From: Pseudomonadota bacterium
GTDB taxonomy: Bacteria; Pseudomonadota; Alphaproteobacteria; Acetobacterales; Acetobacteraceae
DNA: 36,282 bases
Assembly (NCBI GenBank): GCA_021849425.1
Contig: JAJZSY010000025.1
Coordinates: 1-36,282, forward strand
Direction of reading: 5' to 3'
Shown here: positions 1-9,325 of the stretch, piece after piece
Numbering within the stretch: the stretch's first letter is position 1
Layout: the number at the start of each line of letters is the position of its first letter
Translations under genes and position numbers: made by a program
Notes under the pieces: generated by a model
The model's input: the letters and a program-made list of their open reading frames with translations, nothing else
The model's database searches: none
Told to the model about the DNA's origin: nothing

Positions 1-1
1 G

Positions 2-2191
2 AAAATCATCAGGATCGCGACCGACGACAATTTCTGGCGCATGGGCGATACCGGCCCCTGCGGCCCCTGCTCGGAAATCTTCTACGATCACGGCCCGTCC
101 ATTCCCGGCGGCCCGCCCGGCAGCCCGGACGAGGATGGCGACCGCTTCATCGAGATCTGGAACCTCGTCTTCATGCAGTTCCTCGAAGAGCCGGCCGGCG
201 TGCGCAACCCGCTGCCCCGCCCCTCGATCGACACCGGCATGGGCCTGGAGCGCTTCGCCGCCATCCTCCAGGGCAAGCACGACAACTACGATACCGACAC
301 GCTGCGCGCCCTCATCCTCGCCTCGGCCGAGGTCTCCCACACCGATCCCGACGGCGCGCACAAGGTCAGCCACCGCGTCATCGCGGATCATCTCCGCGCC
401 ACTTCCTTCCTGATCGCCGATGGCGTGCTGCCCTCGAACGAGGGCCGCGGCTACGTGCTGCGCCGGATCATGCGCCGCGCCATGCGCCACGCCCACCGGC
501 TCGGCATGCGCGAACCCTTCATCTACCGCCTGGTCCCCGCCCTCACCCGGCAGATGGGCGTCGCCTTCCCCGAACTCCCCCGCGCCGAGGCCCTGATCGT
601 CGAGACGCTGAAACTGGAAGAGCAGAAATTCGCGGTCATGCTCGAACGCGGCCTCTCGCTCCTTGAGGATGAGGTGCAGAAACTCGGCTCGGGCGAGAAA
701 CTCCCGGGCGCGGTCGCCTTCAAGCTCTACGACACCTACGGCTTCCCGCTCGACCTGACGGAGGATGCGCTGCGCGAACAGCGTCGCGGCCTCGACCATG
801 ACGGCTTCACCGCCGCCATGGCGGAGCAAAAGGCCCGCGCCCGCGCCGCCTGGGCCGGCTCCGGCGATGCCGCGACCGAAACCGTCTGGCTCGACCTGCG
901 CGACCGCCTCGGCGGCACCGAGTTCCTCGGCTACTCGACCGAGGAGAGCGATGCGAGCCTCCTCGCCGTGGTGGTGGCCGGCGCCCCCGCCGGCCGCGCC
1001 GAGGCCGGGCAGGAGGTCGCCCTCATCCTCAACCAGACGCCCTTCTACGCCGAAAGTGGCGGCCAGGTCGGCGACACCGGCACGCTCACCGCCCCCGGTG
1101 TCACCATCCGCGTCACCGACACCCAGAAAAAGGCCGGCGACCTCTTCGTCCATTACGGCACGATCGAGGAAGGTGAGATCGCCCCCGGCGACTCCCTCCA
1201 TGCCGAGGTCGATCACGCCCGCCGCGGCGCCATCCGCGCCCACCATTCGGCGACCCACCTGCTGCACGAGGCGCTGCGCCGCGCTCTCGGACCGCATGTG
1301 ACGCAGAAAGGCAGCCTGAACGCGCCGGACCGGCTGCGCTTCGACATCTCCCAGCCCCGCCCGGTGACGGGGGCGGAACTGCGCGCCGTCGAGCGCGAGG
1401 TCAACGCCCGCATCCGCGAGAACGCCGCGGTCGAAACCAGGCTGATGACGCCGGACGAGGCGGTGAAGCGCGGTGCTATGGCCCTGTTCGGCGAGAAATA
1501 CGGCGATGAGGTGCGCGTCGTCTCGATGGGCGCCGGCGATGGCGACAAGTCGGCCTATTCGATCGAACTGTGCGGCGGCACCCATGTCGGCCGCACCGGC
1601 GATATCGGCGCCTTCCGCATCCTCGCCGAATCGGGTGTCGCCGCCGGCATCCGCCGCATCGAGGCGGTGACGGGCGAAGCCGCCCTCGCCGCCACCGAGG
1701 CCGAGGCCGACCTGCTGGAAGAGGCCGCCGCCGCGCTCAAGGTCGCCCCCGCCGAACTTCCAGGCCGTATCGCAGCCCTGATCGAGGAGAAAAAGCGCTT
1801 CGAGCGGCAGGTCGCCGAGCTGCAGCGCAAGCTCGCCACCGGCGGCGCCGCGTCCGAGATCGAGGAGGTGGCCGGCATCAAGTTTGCCGCCCGCAATCTC
1901 GGCGAGGTCTCGCCGCGCGACCTGAAATCGCTGGCGGATTCCATCCTGAAATCGATGGACTCTGGCATCGCCGCCCTGGTTTCCACCGCCGAGGGCAAGG
2001 CGAGCATCGTCGTCGCCGTCTCGCCGGATCTCACCGACCGCTTCAACGCCGTCACCCTGGTCCGCACCGCTTCGGAAGCGGTCGGCGGCAAGGGCGGCGG
2101 CGGTCGGCCGGACATGGCCCAGGCCGGCGGCCCGGATGGCGGCAAAGCCGACGACGCCCTCGCCGCGATCCGCGCATCCATCGGCGGCTAG
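2..2191 (+). CDS. alaS: Alanine--tRNA ligase, 5'-truncated by window edge
   Basis: Charges tRNA-Ala with alanine in the cytoplasm and edits mischarged Ser/Gly. The frame is open from base 2, so the ATG at 41 is internal (it is the Met of the [20 protein letters not shown] motif) and about 150 N-terminal residues lie outside the window. Visible parts in order: end of the class II aminoacylation core, the tRNA-recognition helical region, the editing domain with [11 protein letters not shown] (about 1051-1080), HxxxH (His codons 1244 and 1256) and CGGTH (Cys 1571, His 1583), which together form the zinc site, then the C-Ala domain ending in a Gly-rich [16 protein letters not shown] stretch. The TAG stop lies inside the first bases of a palindromic repeat. 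It converges with putA. Identification is certain; only the length of the missing part is estimated. Confidence 0.98.
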   Translation, partial: KIIRIATDDNFWRMGDTGPCGPCSEIFYDHGPSIPGGPPGSPDEDGDRFIEIWNLVFMQFLEEPAGVRNPLPRPSIDTGMGLERFAAILQGKHDNYDTDTLRALILASAEVSHTDPDGAHKVSHRVIADHLRATSFLIADGVLPSNEGRGYVLRRIMRRAMRHAHRLGMREPFIYRLVPALTRQMGVAFPELPRAEALIVETLKLEEQKFAVMLERGLSLLEDEVQKLGSGEKLPGAVAFKLYDTYGFPLDLTEDALREQRRGLDHDGFTAAMAEQKARARAAWAGSGDAATETVWLDLRDRLGGTEFLGYSTEESDASLLAVVVAGAPAGRAEAGQEVALILNQTPFYAESGGQVGDTGTLTAPGVTIRVTDTQKKAGDLFVHYGTIEEGEIAPGDSLHAEVDHARRGAIRAHHSATHLLHEALRRALGPHVTQKGSLNAPDRLRFDISQPRPVTGAELRAVEREVNARIRENAAVETRLMTPDEAVKRGAMALFGEKYGDEVRVVSMGAGDGDKSAYSIELCGGTHVGRTGDIGAFRILAESGVAAGIRRIEAVTGEAALAATEAEADLLEEAAAALKVAPAELPGRIAALIEEKKRFERQVAELQRKLATGGAASEIEEVAGIKFAARNLGEVSPRDLKSLADSILKSMDSGIAALVSTAEGKASIVVAVSPDLTDRFNAVTLVRTASEAVGGKGGGGRPDMAQAGGPDGGKADDALAAIRASIGG

Positions 2192-2291
2192 AGCATCATC
2201 CGATCGGATGGAGTCATCTGATTGGATAAAGATGCTCTGGTTATCGACAAGATAGAACCCGTTCCGATCCAGAAGGATCGGAACGGGTTCT
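2190..2291 (+). repeat. Composite palindromic repeat, copy 1 (complete)
   Basis: Module 1 is 2190-2238 (49 bp). Its outer arms are AGAGCATC (2190-2197) and GATGCTCT (2231-2238). Its inner 13-bp arms, 2198-2210 and 2215-2227, enclose loop GAGT and pair fully if two G-U wobbles are allowed on the + strand. A 15-nt spacer (2239-2253) follows. Module 2 is 2254-2291, a perfect 17-bp inverted repeat with loop AGAA. The same order and the same 15-nt spacing recur at 31379-31482; module 1 matches there at 46 of 49 positions. The repeat fills most of the alaS-putA gap, and its first two bases are the last two of the alaS stop codon. Confidence 0.85.
2254..2291. terminator. Possible bidirectional terminator hairpin between alaS and putA
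   Basis: Perfect inverted repeat: arms AGAACCCGTTCCGATCC (2254-2270) and its complement (2275-2291), with a 4-nt loop. It sits between two convergent genes, 62 nt after the alaS stop and 24 nt from the putA stop, where a shared terminator would be expected. No T-tract follows on either strand, so it is not a classical intrinsic terminator. The hairpin is also module 2 of the repeat family, so a terminator role is inferred. Confidence 0.4.
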
Positions 2292-2315
2292 AACCGCCGA
2301 GGGGAGAGCAATAAA

Positions 2316-5300
2316 TCAGCCGATCGACATCAGGCTGGCATTACCCCCCGCCGCCGCGGTGTTGACGCTGATCGACTGCTCCTCGAGGAGGAATTCGAGC
2401 GGATAATCCCACTCGGAATGGTCCTCCGCCGGCAGGGCGTGGACCGGCACGATCGGCCCGTCCCGCTCCGCCAGCGCCATTTGCAGCGCGATCAGCGCGT
2501 CGCGATGCCCCTCGAACAGCACGGCGTGGAATTCCGCCCGCGCCACCGAATCCTCCGGCGCGATCGCCGGGCGGATCGCCGCCGGCAACCGGGCAAGGTC
2601 AGAATCGGCCCCGGCGCACAGCACCAGCGGCGCATTGCCGGTGGCAAGGCAGGCGGCGATCTGCCGCCACATGCCCTCGGGGCTCGCCGCCCGGCAGAGC
2701 ACAAGCCCCTTCGGCTTCAGCCGCAACGTATTCTGCTCGCCCACCGGACCCGGCAGTTCGGCATCGCGGAACGCCGCCGTTGCATAGCGCAGCGCCGGCG
2801 CGGTCTCGATCCCCTGCTCCCGCATCCACCCGATCAGCGTCGCCAGCGCCGGCGGGACCTCGCCAGCGCCATGCGGCATTGGCCGCCGCGCCAGCAGCCG
2901 GCGCAGGTAGAATGGCCCGCCCGCCTTCGGCCCGGTGCCCGACAGCCCATGCCCGCCGAAGGGCTGCACGCCGACCACGGCGCCGACGATGTTTCGGTTG
3001 ACGTAGATATTGCCCGCCTCGGCCTTGCCGATCGCCTGTGCGATCGTCTCGTCGATCCGGCTATGCACGCCGAAGGTCAGCGCATAGCCCAGCGCGTTCA
3101 CCGCCTCGATCATCGCATTCCGCTGCTCGCGGCGATAGCGCACCACATGCAGCACCGGCCCGAACACCTCGCGCTCCAGCGCCGAGGGATGGTCGATTTC
3201 GATCATCGTCGGCGCCACGAACCAGCCAGCTTCGGTTTCCGGCGGCAGCGACACCGAGAAGACCTTGTGCCCCCGCCCTTCCATCGCAGCGACATGGGCG
3301 CGGATATTGTCCCGCGCCTCCCGCGTGATCACCGGGCCGACATCGCTCGACAGCCGGTCCGTTGCCCCCAGAGTGAGTTCCTCCATCGCGCCGCGCAGCA
3401 TGGCGAGCAGCGCATCGGCGATGTCGTCCTGCACCAGCAGGATGCGCAGCGCCGAGCAGCGCTGCCCGGCGGAATCGAAGGCCGAGGTCACGATATCGCC
3501 CACCGCCTGTTCCAGCAGCGCCGAGGAATCGACCAGCATCGCGTTCTGCCCGCCGGTCTCGGCGATCAGCGGCACGGGCATGCCGTGAGGGTCGAGGCGC
3601 CGCGCGAGCGTGGCCTGGATCAGCCTTGCCACCGCGGTCGAGCCGGTGAACACCACGCCGCAGACCCTGGCATCCTCGACCAGCGCGGCCCCGGTCCGCC
3701 CATCGCCCGGCAGCAGCTGCACCGCATCCGCCGGGACGCCCGCCTCGTGCAGGATCCGCACGCCCTGGGCGGCGATCAGCGGGGTTTCCTCCGCCGGCTT
3801 GGCGAGCACCACATTGCCGGCGGCGAGTGCGGCGACCACCTGGCCGGTGAAGATGGCGAGCGGGAAGTTCCACGGGCTGATCGCCGCCACCACGCCGAGC
3901 GGGCGATGCGTCTCGTTGTCGAACCCGTCCTGCAACTGGCCCGCGTAATAGCGCATGAAATCGACCGCCTCGCGCACCTCGCCGATCGCCGCCGGGAGCG
4001 ACTTGCCGGCCTCGCGCACGATCAGCCCGACCAGCGCGGTCATGCGGTGTTCGAGCAGGTCGGCGGCGCGGAGCAGGATCGCGGCGCGCTCGGCGGCAGG
4101 CGTCGCCTGCCAGATCGGCGCCATGGCGGCGGCGCGGGCGAGAGCGGCGCCGGCCGCGCCCTCATCCGGCTCGATGACGGTGCCGACGCGGTCGGCCGTA
4201 TTCGCGGGGTTGACCACGGCCCGGCCCGGCGCGGCCGGATCGGCGTCCGGCGGGGCGGCGCGCCAGTCCTGTTCGAGGCTCGCCAGCAGCGCCGAGCCGA
4301 GCGAGGCGAGGCGCTGCTCGCTTGAGAGGTCGAATCCGGCGGAATTGCGCCGCGCGCCCAGGATCTCGCTTGGCAGCGCGATTTTCGGATGCGGCGCGCC
4401 AAGCGGCTCGATCTTCCTTGCCGCGGCGACCGGGTCCTCGATCAGCGCCTCGACCGGCACGCGATGATCGGCGAGGCGATTGACGAAGGAGGTGTTGGCG
4501 CCGTTCTCCAGCAGCCGGCGCACGAGATAGGCCAGCAGCGTCTCATGGGTGCCGACCGGCGCGTAGATCCGGCAGGGCCGGTCGAGCTTCTGCTGGCCGA
4601 CGACTTCCTCATACAGCGGCTCGCCCATGCCGTGCAGGCACTGGAACTCGTAGTCCCCCACCTCGAAAGCTGGCCCGGCGAGGGCGTGGATGCTCGCCAG
4701 CGTCAGCGCGTTATGCGTCGCGAATTGCGGGAAGATCTCGGTGCGCGACGCCAGCATCGCCCGCGCGCAGGCGAGATAGGACAGGTCGGTGTGGATCTTG
4801 CGGGTGAAGACCGGGAAGCCTTCCAGCCCGTCGAGCTGGGCGCGCTTGATCTCGCTGTCCCAGTAGGCGCCCTTGACCAGCCGAACCATCAGCCGGTGGC
4901 GGCTGCGGCGGGCGAGGTCGATCAGGAACTCGATCACCGAGCGCGCGCGCTTCTGGTAGGCCTGCACCACGAAGCCGATGCCGTTCCAGCCGGCGAGGCC
5001 CGGCTCGAAGCAGAGACCTTCCAGCAGGTCGAGCGAGAGGTCGAGCCGGTCGGCTTCCTCGGCGTCGATGTTGATGCCGATATCGTAGCGGCGGGCCAGC
5101 AGGGCCAGCGCCTTGAGCCGCGGCGCCAGCTCCTCCATCACCCGGGCGCGCTGGGCGCGGCCGTAGCGCGGGTGCAGCGCCGAGAGCTTCACCGAAATGC
5201 CAGGGCCGCGATAGATTCCCTTGCCGCCCGAGGCGGCGCCGATCGCGTGGATGGCCTGTTCGTAATCGCGATAGTAGCGCGCGGCGTCGGCGGCGGTGAG

Positions 5301-6125
5301 TGCCGCCTCGCCCAGCATGTCGTAGGAATAGGCGAAGCCCTTCGCCTCGCGCTTGCGGGCATTGGCCAGCGCCTCGCCGATGGTGCGGCCCATGACGAAC
5401 TGCTCCCCCATCAACCGCATCGCGATGTTCACGCCGCGGCGGACAACCGGCTCGCCGCCGCGGGCGAGCAGCCGGCTCAGCGCCGAGGACAGGCCGGCCT
5501 CGCTCGCGGTCGCGTTCAGCCTGCCGGTGAGCAGCAGTCCCCAGGTGGCGGCGTTGATAAAGACCGACTTGTTGCCGCCGAGATGGCTCTGCCAGTCGCC
5601 GGCGCCGATCTTGTCGCGGATCAGGGCGTCGCGCGTCGCGGCGTCGGGGATGCGGAGCAGCGCCTCGGCGAGGCACATCAGCGCGATGCCCTCGTGGCTC
5701 GACAGCGCGTATTCCTGCAGCAGCGTCTCGACCATGCCGGCATTGCGGCGGGCGCGCAGCGCGGTGACGAGATTGGTCGCGGTCGCCCGCGCCTGTTTCG
5801 CGGCGGCGGCGGGCAGGGTCGCGCCCTCGATCAGCCCGGCGATCGCGTCGGTTTCCGGGATTCGGTAGGCGGCGGTGATCGCGGCGCGCAGCACGGTCTG
5901 CGGCTGCACGTCCTGGACGAATTCGAGAAAGGGCACGGCGGCGGGCGCATCGTCCTCGGCGGTGGCGGCGGCGTCGAGCGCCTCGCCGCGTTCGAGCCGC
6001 TCGAGCCCCGCGAGAATGAGCTGCTTGGCGAGGTGATGCGTCGTCCGCCCCTCGCGCTCGGCCAGGGCGCGGAGCCGGGTGCGGACCTGATCGTCGAGCT
6101 TGACCCCCATCGTGCTGACAGCCAT
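2316..6125 (-). CDS. putA: Bifunctional proline dehydrogenase / P5C dehydrogenase with DNA-binding domain
   Basis: Oxidises proline to glutamate in two steps (FAD-linked proline dehydrogenase, then NAD-linked L-glutamate-gamma-semialdehyde dehydrogenase) at the inner membrane. It probably also represses its own transcription. The chosen ATG (6123-6125) is preceded by AGGAGGAA and gives 1269 residues; an upstream in-frame ATG at 6218 has no such support. Order: ribbon-helix-helix (about 1-45, VKLDDQVRTRLRALAEREGR), helical arm and proline dehydrogenase barrel (about 140-575, with RLVKGAYWDSEI near 412-422), aldehyde dehydrogenase domain (about 600-1080, with ISPWNFPLAIFTG, catalytic Glu856 in AETGGQN and Cys890 in GQRCSA), then a C-terminal tail typical of long PutAs. 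All catalytic motifs look intact. It stands alone, convergent with alaS and divergent from the sugar dehydratase gene. Confidence 0.97.
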   Translation of the reverse strand: MAVSTMGVKLDDQVRTRLRALAEREGRTTHHLAKQLILAGLERLERGEALDAAATAEDDAPAAVPFLEFVQDVQPQTVLRAAITAAYRIPETDAIAGLIEGATLPAAAAKQARATATNLVTALRARRNAGMVETLLQEYALSSHEGIALMCLAEALLRIPDAATRDALIRDKIGAGDWQSHLGGNKSVFINAATWGLLLTGRLNATASEAGLSSALSRLLARGGEPVVRRGVNIAMRLMGEQFVMGRTIGEALANARKREAKGFAYSYDMLGEAALTAADAARYYRDYEQAIHAIGAASGGKGIYRGPGISVKLSALHPRYGRAQRARVMEELAPRLKALALLARRYDIGINIDAEEADRLDLSLDLLEGLCFEPGLAGWNGIGFVVQAYQKRARSVIEFLIDLARRSRHRLMVRLVKGAYWDSEIKRAQLDGLEGFPVFTRKIHTDLSYLACARAMLASRTEIFPQFATHNALTLASIHALAGPAFEVGDYEFQCLHGMGEPLYEEVVGQQKLDRPCRIYAPVGTHETLLAYLVRRLLENGANTSFVNRLADHRVPVEALIEDPVAAARKIEPLGAPHPKIALPSEILGARRNSAGFDLSSEQRLASLGSALLASLEQDWRAAPPDADPAAPGRAVVNPANTADRVGTVIEPDEGAAGAALARAAAMAPIWQATPAAERAAILLRAADLLEHRMTALVGLIVREAGKSLPAAIGEVREAVDFMRYYAGQLQDGFDNETHRPLGVVAAISPWNFPLAIFTGQVVAALAAGNVVLAKPAEETPLIAAQGVRILHEAGVPADAVQLLPGDGRTGAALVEDARVCGVVFTGSTAVARLIQATLARRLDPHGMPVPLIAETGGQNAMLVDSSALLEQAVGDIVTSAFDSAGQRCSALRILLVQDDIADALLAMLRGAMEELTLGATDRLSSDVGPVITREARDNIRAHVAAMEGRGHKVFSVSLPPETEAGWFVAPTMIEIDHPSALEREVFGPVLHVVRYRREQRNAMIEAVNALGYALTFGVHSRIDETIAQAIGKAEAGNIYVNRNIVGAVVGVQPFGGHGLSGTGPKAGGPFYLRRLLARRPMPHGAGEVPPALATLIGWMREQGIETAPALRYATAAFRDAELPGPVGEQNTLRLKPKGLVLCRAASPEGMWRQIAACLATGNAPLVLCAGADSDLARLPAAIRPAIAPEDSVARAEFHAVLFEGHRDALIALQMALAERDGPIVPVHALPAEDHSEWDYPLEFLLEEQSISVNTAAAGGNASLMSIG

Positions 6126-6144
6126 CGCCGTTCCTCCTGCTTGG

Positions 6145-6219
6145 GTTGCACCTGCGATGGAAAGCGAGTTACACCTTTTGTCGAAAAAGGTGCAACCAAA
6201 TTCGTCGCTGCGGTGCACC
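6145..6219. promoter_or_regulatory. Candidate PutA autoregulatory operator in the putA upstream region
   Basis: The 134-bp gap between putA and the divergent gene contains GTTGCA at 6145-6150 and its complement TGCAAC at 6191-6196. It also has a 29-bp imperfect palindrome at 6168-6196 (arms GTTACACCTTTT and AAAAGGTGCAAC, one mismatched pair, 5-nt centre) and a GGTGCACC palindrome at 6212-6219. GTTGCA is the reported core recognised by the ribbon-helix-helix domain of E. coli PutA. Sites and palindrome are seen directly; binding is inferred. Confidence 0.55.
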
Positions 6220-6259
6220 CTATGGCGGCAGACCGTATTTCCGCTAGAAACGAACCGTC

Positions 6260-8161
6260 ATGACGTTGCAGCGCAGCCAGATCCGCATCGCGGTCAATTT
6301 CGTGCTTGACGGTCTGCTGGCCGCGCTGGCGGTCATCGCCGCCTGCTGGCTTGCCGATCCGGCGAAACCGATGCCCTCGCCGCCGATCCTCCCACTTGCC
6401 GGGTCGGCGGCGATCTGGCTGATCGGCGTGCCGTTCGGCCTTCCCCGGCAGCACTGGCGTTTCACTGCCATGCCAGATGCGGTCGCGGTGCTGGCGAGTG
6501 CGATCTCCGCCGCGTTGCTGATCGTGCTGCTGCTTGTCGGCGTCGGCGCGAGGATGCCCTCGGCGAGCTTTCCGCCGCTGCTGATCATCACGCTGGCCCT
6601 CGCGCTGCTGGCGCCGCGCGTGCTCTACCGGATGGCGCGCAGCCGCCGCGAGGTGCTGTCGGACGATGCCGAGACCGCGCTGCTGCTCGGCGATGGCGAG
6701 GGCGCCGAACTGTTCCTCGCCGCCCTTTCGCGCGAAAGCCAGCAGCGCTACCGGGTCATCGGCGTGCTGTCCGGTTCGGGGCGGGAAACCGGGCGACGCA
6801 TTCATAATGTGCCGATTCTCGGCGAGGTAGGCGGGCTGGCGGCGGCGCTCGACCGGCTGGCCGAGGCCGGGCAGATGCCGGCCGTGCTGGTGGTGGCGAG
6901 CCGCGAACTCGTCGGCCCGGCGCTGCGCGACATCATGGACGAGGCCGAGCGCCGCGGCATCCGCACCGCCCGCGCGCCGCGGCCAACCACGCTCTCGCCC
7001 ACCACGCCGGGCGAGCCTGAGACCGCGCTGCGCCCGATCGCCATCGAGGACCTGCTCAACCGCCCGCAGGTCGCGCTCGACCGCGAGGGCATGGCGAGGA
7101 TGATCCAGGGGCGCTGCGTGCTGGTCACCGGCGCCGGCGGCTCGATCGGCTCGGAACTGGCCCGCCAGGTCGCGGGGTTCGGGCCGGCGCGGCTGGTCCT
7201 GCTCGATTCAAGCGAGTTCGCGCTGTGGCAGATCGATCTTGAACTGTCGGAACTCGTGCCCGGCCTCGCGCGTGCGGCGGTGATCGCCGATGTGCGCGAT
7301 CGCGCGCGGATCGAGGCGCTCTGCGCCGCGTGGCGGCCGGACCTCGTCTTTCACGCGGCGGCTTTGAAACATGTGCCGATCGTCGAGGCCAACCCGCTGG
7401 AGGGAATCGCCACCAACGCGCTCGGCACCCGCAACGTGGCGGATGCCGCGCGCGCCGCCGGCGCCGGGCTCATGGTGCTGATCTCGACCGACAAGGCGGT
7501 GAATCCCTCCTCGGTGATGGGGGCGTCGAAACGGCTGGCGGAGATGTATGCCCAGGGGCTCGACGTCGCGGCGCGGCGGCAGGAGGGGATGCGGATCGTG
7601 ACCGTGCGGTTCGGCAACGTGCTGGGCTCGACCGGCTCGGTGGTGCCGCTGTTCCGTCGCCAGCTCGCCCGCGGCGGGCCGCTGACGGTCACGCATCCCG
7701 ACATGCGGCGCTATTTCATGACGGTGCGCGAGGCGGTTTCGCTCGTGCTGCAGGCCGCCGTGGTCGGCCGCTCGGACGCGGCGCTGCCGGTCGCACAGGG
7801 CGGGATCTTCGTGCTCGACATGGGCGAGCCGGTGAAGATCGTTGATCTGGCGCGGCAGATGATCCGCCTTGCCGGACTCAGGCCCGATCTCGACATCCCG
7901 ATTAGCTTCACCGGGCTCAGACCGGGGGAAAAACTGTTCGAGGAGCTGTTCCACGGCGCCGAACGACCGATCGAGACCGGGTTTCCCGGCCTGCTGATGG
8001 CCGCCCCCCGCGTGGCCGATGCCGCGCTGGTCGGCCGCGCCTTCGACGAGCTCGCCGCACTGATCCAGCGCGGCGAGACCGCCGTCGCCCTCGCGGCGCT
8101 GGCAAGGCTGGTGCCCGAGTTCGGCGCGCAACCCCTCGCCGCGGCGGGCCCGACCGGCTAG
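6260..8161 (+). CDS. Membrane-bound NDP-sugar 4,6-dehydratase (CapD/WbpM/PglF type)
   Basis: Predicted to dehydrate a UDP-linked amino sugar, the first step to 4- or 3-amino-dideoxy sugars for surface polysaccharide or glycoprotein. The 633-residue length fits the long membrane form. About four hydrophobic segments (roughly residues 8-120) are followed by a CoA-binding-like Rossmann domain (about 130-240). The catalytic short-chain dehydrogenase domain carries TGAGGSIG (290-297) and STDKAV. Its VMGASK has Met420 and Lys424 where ordinary family members have YxxxK; the Tyr-to-Met change is characteristic of the WbpM/PglF group. The ATG at 6260 has only a weak ribosome site. The aminotransferase gene starts 9 nt after the stop, indicating a two-step pathway. 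The exact sugar cannot be read from sequence. Confidence 0.88.
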   Translation: MTLQRSQIRIAVNFVLDGLLAALAVIAACWLADPAKPMPSPPILPLAGSAAIWLIGVPFGLPRQHWRFTAMPDAVAVLASAISAALLIVLLLVGVGARMPSASFPPLLIITLALALLAPRVLYRMARSRREVLSDDAETALLLGDGEGAELFLAALSRESQQRYRVIGVLSGSGRETGRRIHNVPILGEVGGLAAALDRLAEAGQMPAVLVVASRELVGPALRDIMDEAERRGIRTARAPRPTTLSPTTPGEPETALRPIAIEDLLNRPQVALDREGMARMIQGRCVLVTGAGGSIGSELARQVAGFGPARLVLLDSSEFALWQIDLELSELVPGLARAAVIADVRDRARIEALCAAWRPDLVFHAAALKHVPIVEANPLEGIATNALGTRNVADAARAAGAGLMVLISTDKAVNPSSVMGASKRLAEMYAQGLDVAARRQEGMRIVTVRFGNVLGSTGSVVPLFRRQLARGGPLTVTHPDMRRYFMTVREAVSLVLQAAVVGRSDAALPVAQGGIFVLDMGEPVKIVDLARQMIRLAGLRPDLDIPISFTGLRPGEKLFEELFHGAERPIETGFPGLLMAAPRVADAALVGRAFDELAALIQRGETAVALAALARLVPEFGAQPLAAAGPTG

Positions 8162-8170
8162 AGAACGCCG

Positions 8171-9325
8171 ATGGACACCGATCTTCCCCCGATTCCGTTT
8201 CTCGATCTCAAGGCGCAGCAGGCGCGGCTCGGCCCCGGCCTGCGGACGCGGATCGACGCCGTGCTGGCGCATGGCCAGTTCATCCTCGGCCCCGAAGTCA
8301 CCGAGCTGGAGCAGCGCCTCGCCGCGTTCTGCGGGGCGGCGCATTGCGTCAGCGTGAGTTCAGGCACCGACGCGCTGCAGATCGCGATGATGGCGGAGGG
8401 GATCGGACCGGGTGATGCCGTGTTTCTGCCGGCCTTCACCTATACCGCGACCGCCGAAGTGCCGCTGCTGCTCGGTGCTACGCCTGTCTTCGTCGATATC
8501 GACCCGGCGACGTTCCAGATCGATCCCGCACATCTGGAGGCGCGGATCGATGCCGTGAGCGCGGCCGGATTGCTGCGGCCGCGAGCGGTGGTCGGGGTCG
8601 ATCTGTTCGGGCAGCCAGCACCCTGGCCGGCGCTGCGCGACATCGCCGCCCGGCATGGGCTGTTCACGCTGGATGACTGCGCCCAGGCCTTCGGCGCCGC
8701 CCTCGGCGGCGAGCGCCTCGGCCGTGCCGCGGATGCCACGGCGACCAGCTTCTTCCCCTCGAAACCGCTCGGCGCCTATGGCGATGGCGGCGCGCTGTTC
8801 ACCGAGAGCGACGAGCGCGCGGCGCTGTACCGCTCGCTGCGCACCCATGGCGAGGGGACGACGCGCTACGACGTGCAGCGGATCGGCATGAACGGACGGC
8901 TGGACACGTTGCAGGCGGCCGTGCTGCTCGCCAAGCTCGACGTGTTCGAGGCCGAGCTGGCGCGGCGGGAGACGATCGCCCGACGGTATGACGAGGCGCT
9001 GGTCTCGGCGTTCGTCACCCCGATCCGCGTGCCGGAGAGTTCGAGCGCCTGGGCGATCTATGCGGTGCTGCTGCGCGACGGCGCGGCGCGCGAGGCGATG
9101 CAGGCGCGGCTGCGGGCGCGCGGCGTGCCGAGTGCGGTGTATTACCCGAAGCCGCTGCATCACCAGCCGGCCTATCGCGCAGCACATGACGGTACGGCGC
9201 TGCCCGTTTCCGAGGATGTGGCGACGCGGATCATGGCGCTGCCGCTGCATCCCGATCTCGACGACGCGCAGGTGGCGCGGGTGATCGAGGCCTGTCTCGA
9301 AGGGGCAGCCAATGCCGCGGGGTGA
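8171..9325 (+). CDS. DegT/DnrJ/EryC1-family PLP sugar aminotransferase, WbpE-like
   Basis: Transfers an amino group to a keto-sugar nucleotide using pyridoxal phosphate. The 384 residues follow the family layout: FLDLKAQQARL at the start, FILGPEVTELE, SSGTDALQIAM (cofactor phosphate binding), FTYTATAE, DDCAQAFGA, then SFFPSKPLGAYGDGGALFT with Lys198 as the Schiff-base lysine. The tail has GRLDTLQAAVL and VYYPKPLHHQPAY. The wording of these motifs is closest in my memory to WbpE (UDP-2-acetamido-3-oxo-glucuronate aminotransferase). The upstream dehydratase would instead suit a PglE-type 4-keto substrate, so substrate position (C3 or C4) stays open. The gene starts 9 nt after the dehydratase and its 3' end overlaps the next gene by 14 nt. 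Confidence 0.88.
   Translation: MDTDLPPIPFLDLKAQQARLGPGLRTRIDAVLAHGQFILGPEVTELEQRLAAFCGAAHCVSVSSGTDALQIAMMAEGIGPGDAVFLPAFTYTATAEVPLLLGATPVFVDIDPATFQIDPAHLEARIDAVSAAGLLRPRAVVGVDLFGQPAPWPALRDIAARHGLFTLDDCAQAFGAALGGERLGRAADATATSFFPSKPLGAYGDGGALFTESDERAALYRSLRTHGEGTTRYDVQRIGMNGRLDTLQAAVLLAKLDVFEAELARRETIARRYDEALVSAFVTPIRVPESSSAWAIYAVLLRDGAAREAMQARLRARGVPSAVYYPKPLHHQPAYRAAHDGTALPVSEDVATRIMALPLHPDLDDAQVARVIEACLEGAANAAG

Noticed and set aside
2418..4325. Long + frame antisense to putA
   Set aside because: Arg/His-rich composition typical of a shadow frame; putA motifs are intact.
8156..8166. GGCTAGAGA at the end of the sugar dehydratase gene as another repeat copy
   Set aside because: Only the first few bases match; no palindrome follows.
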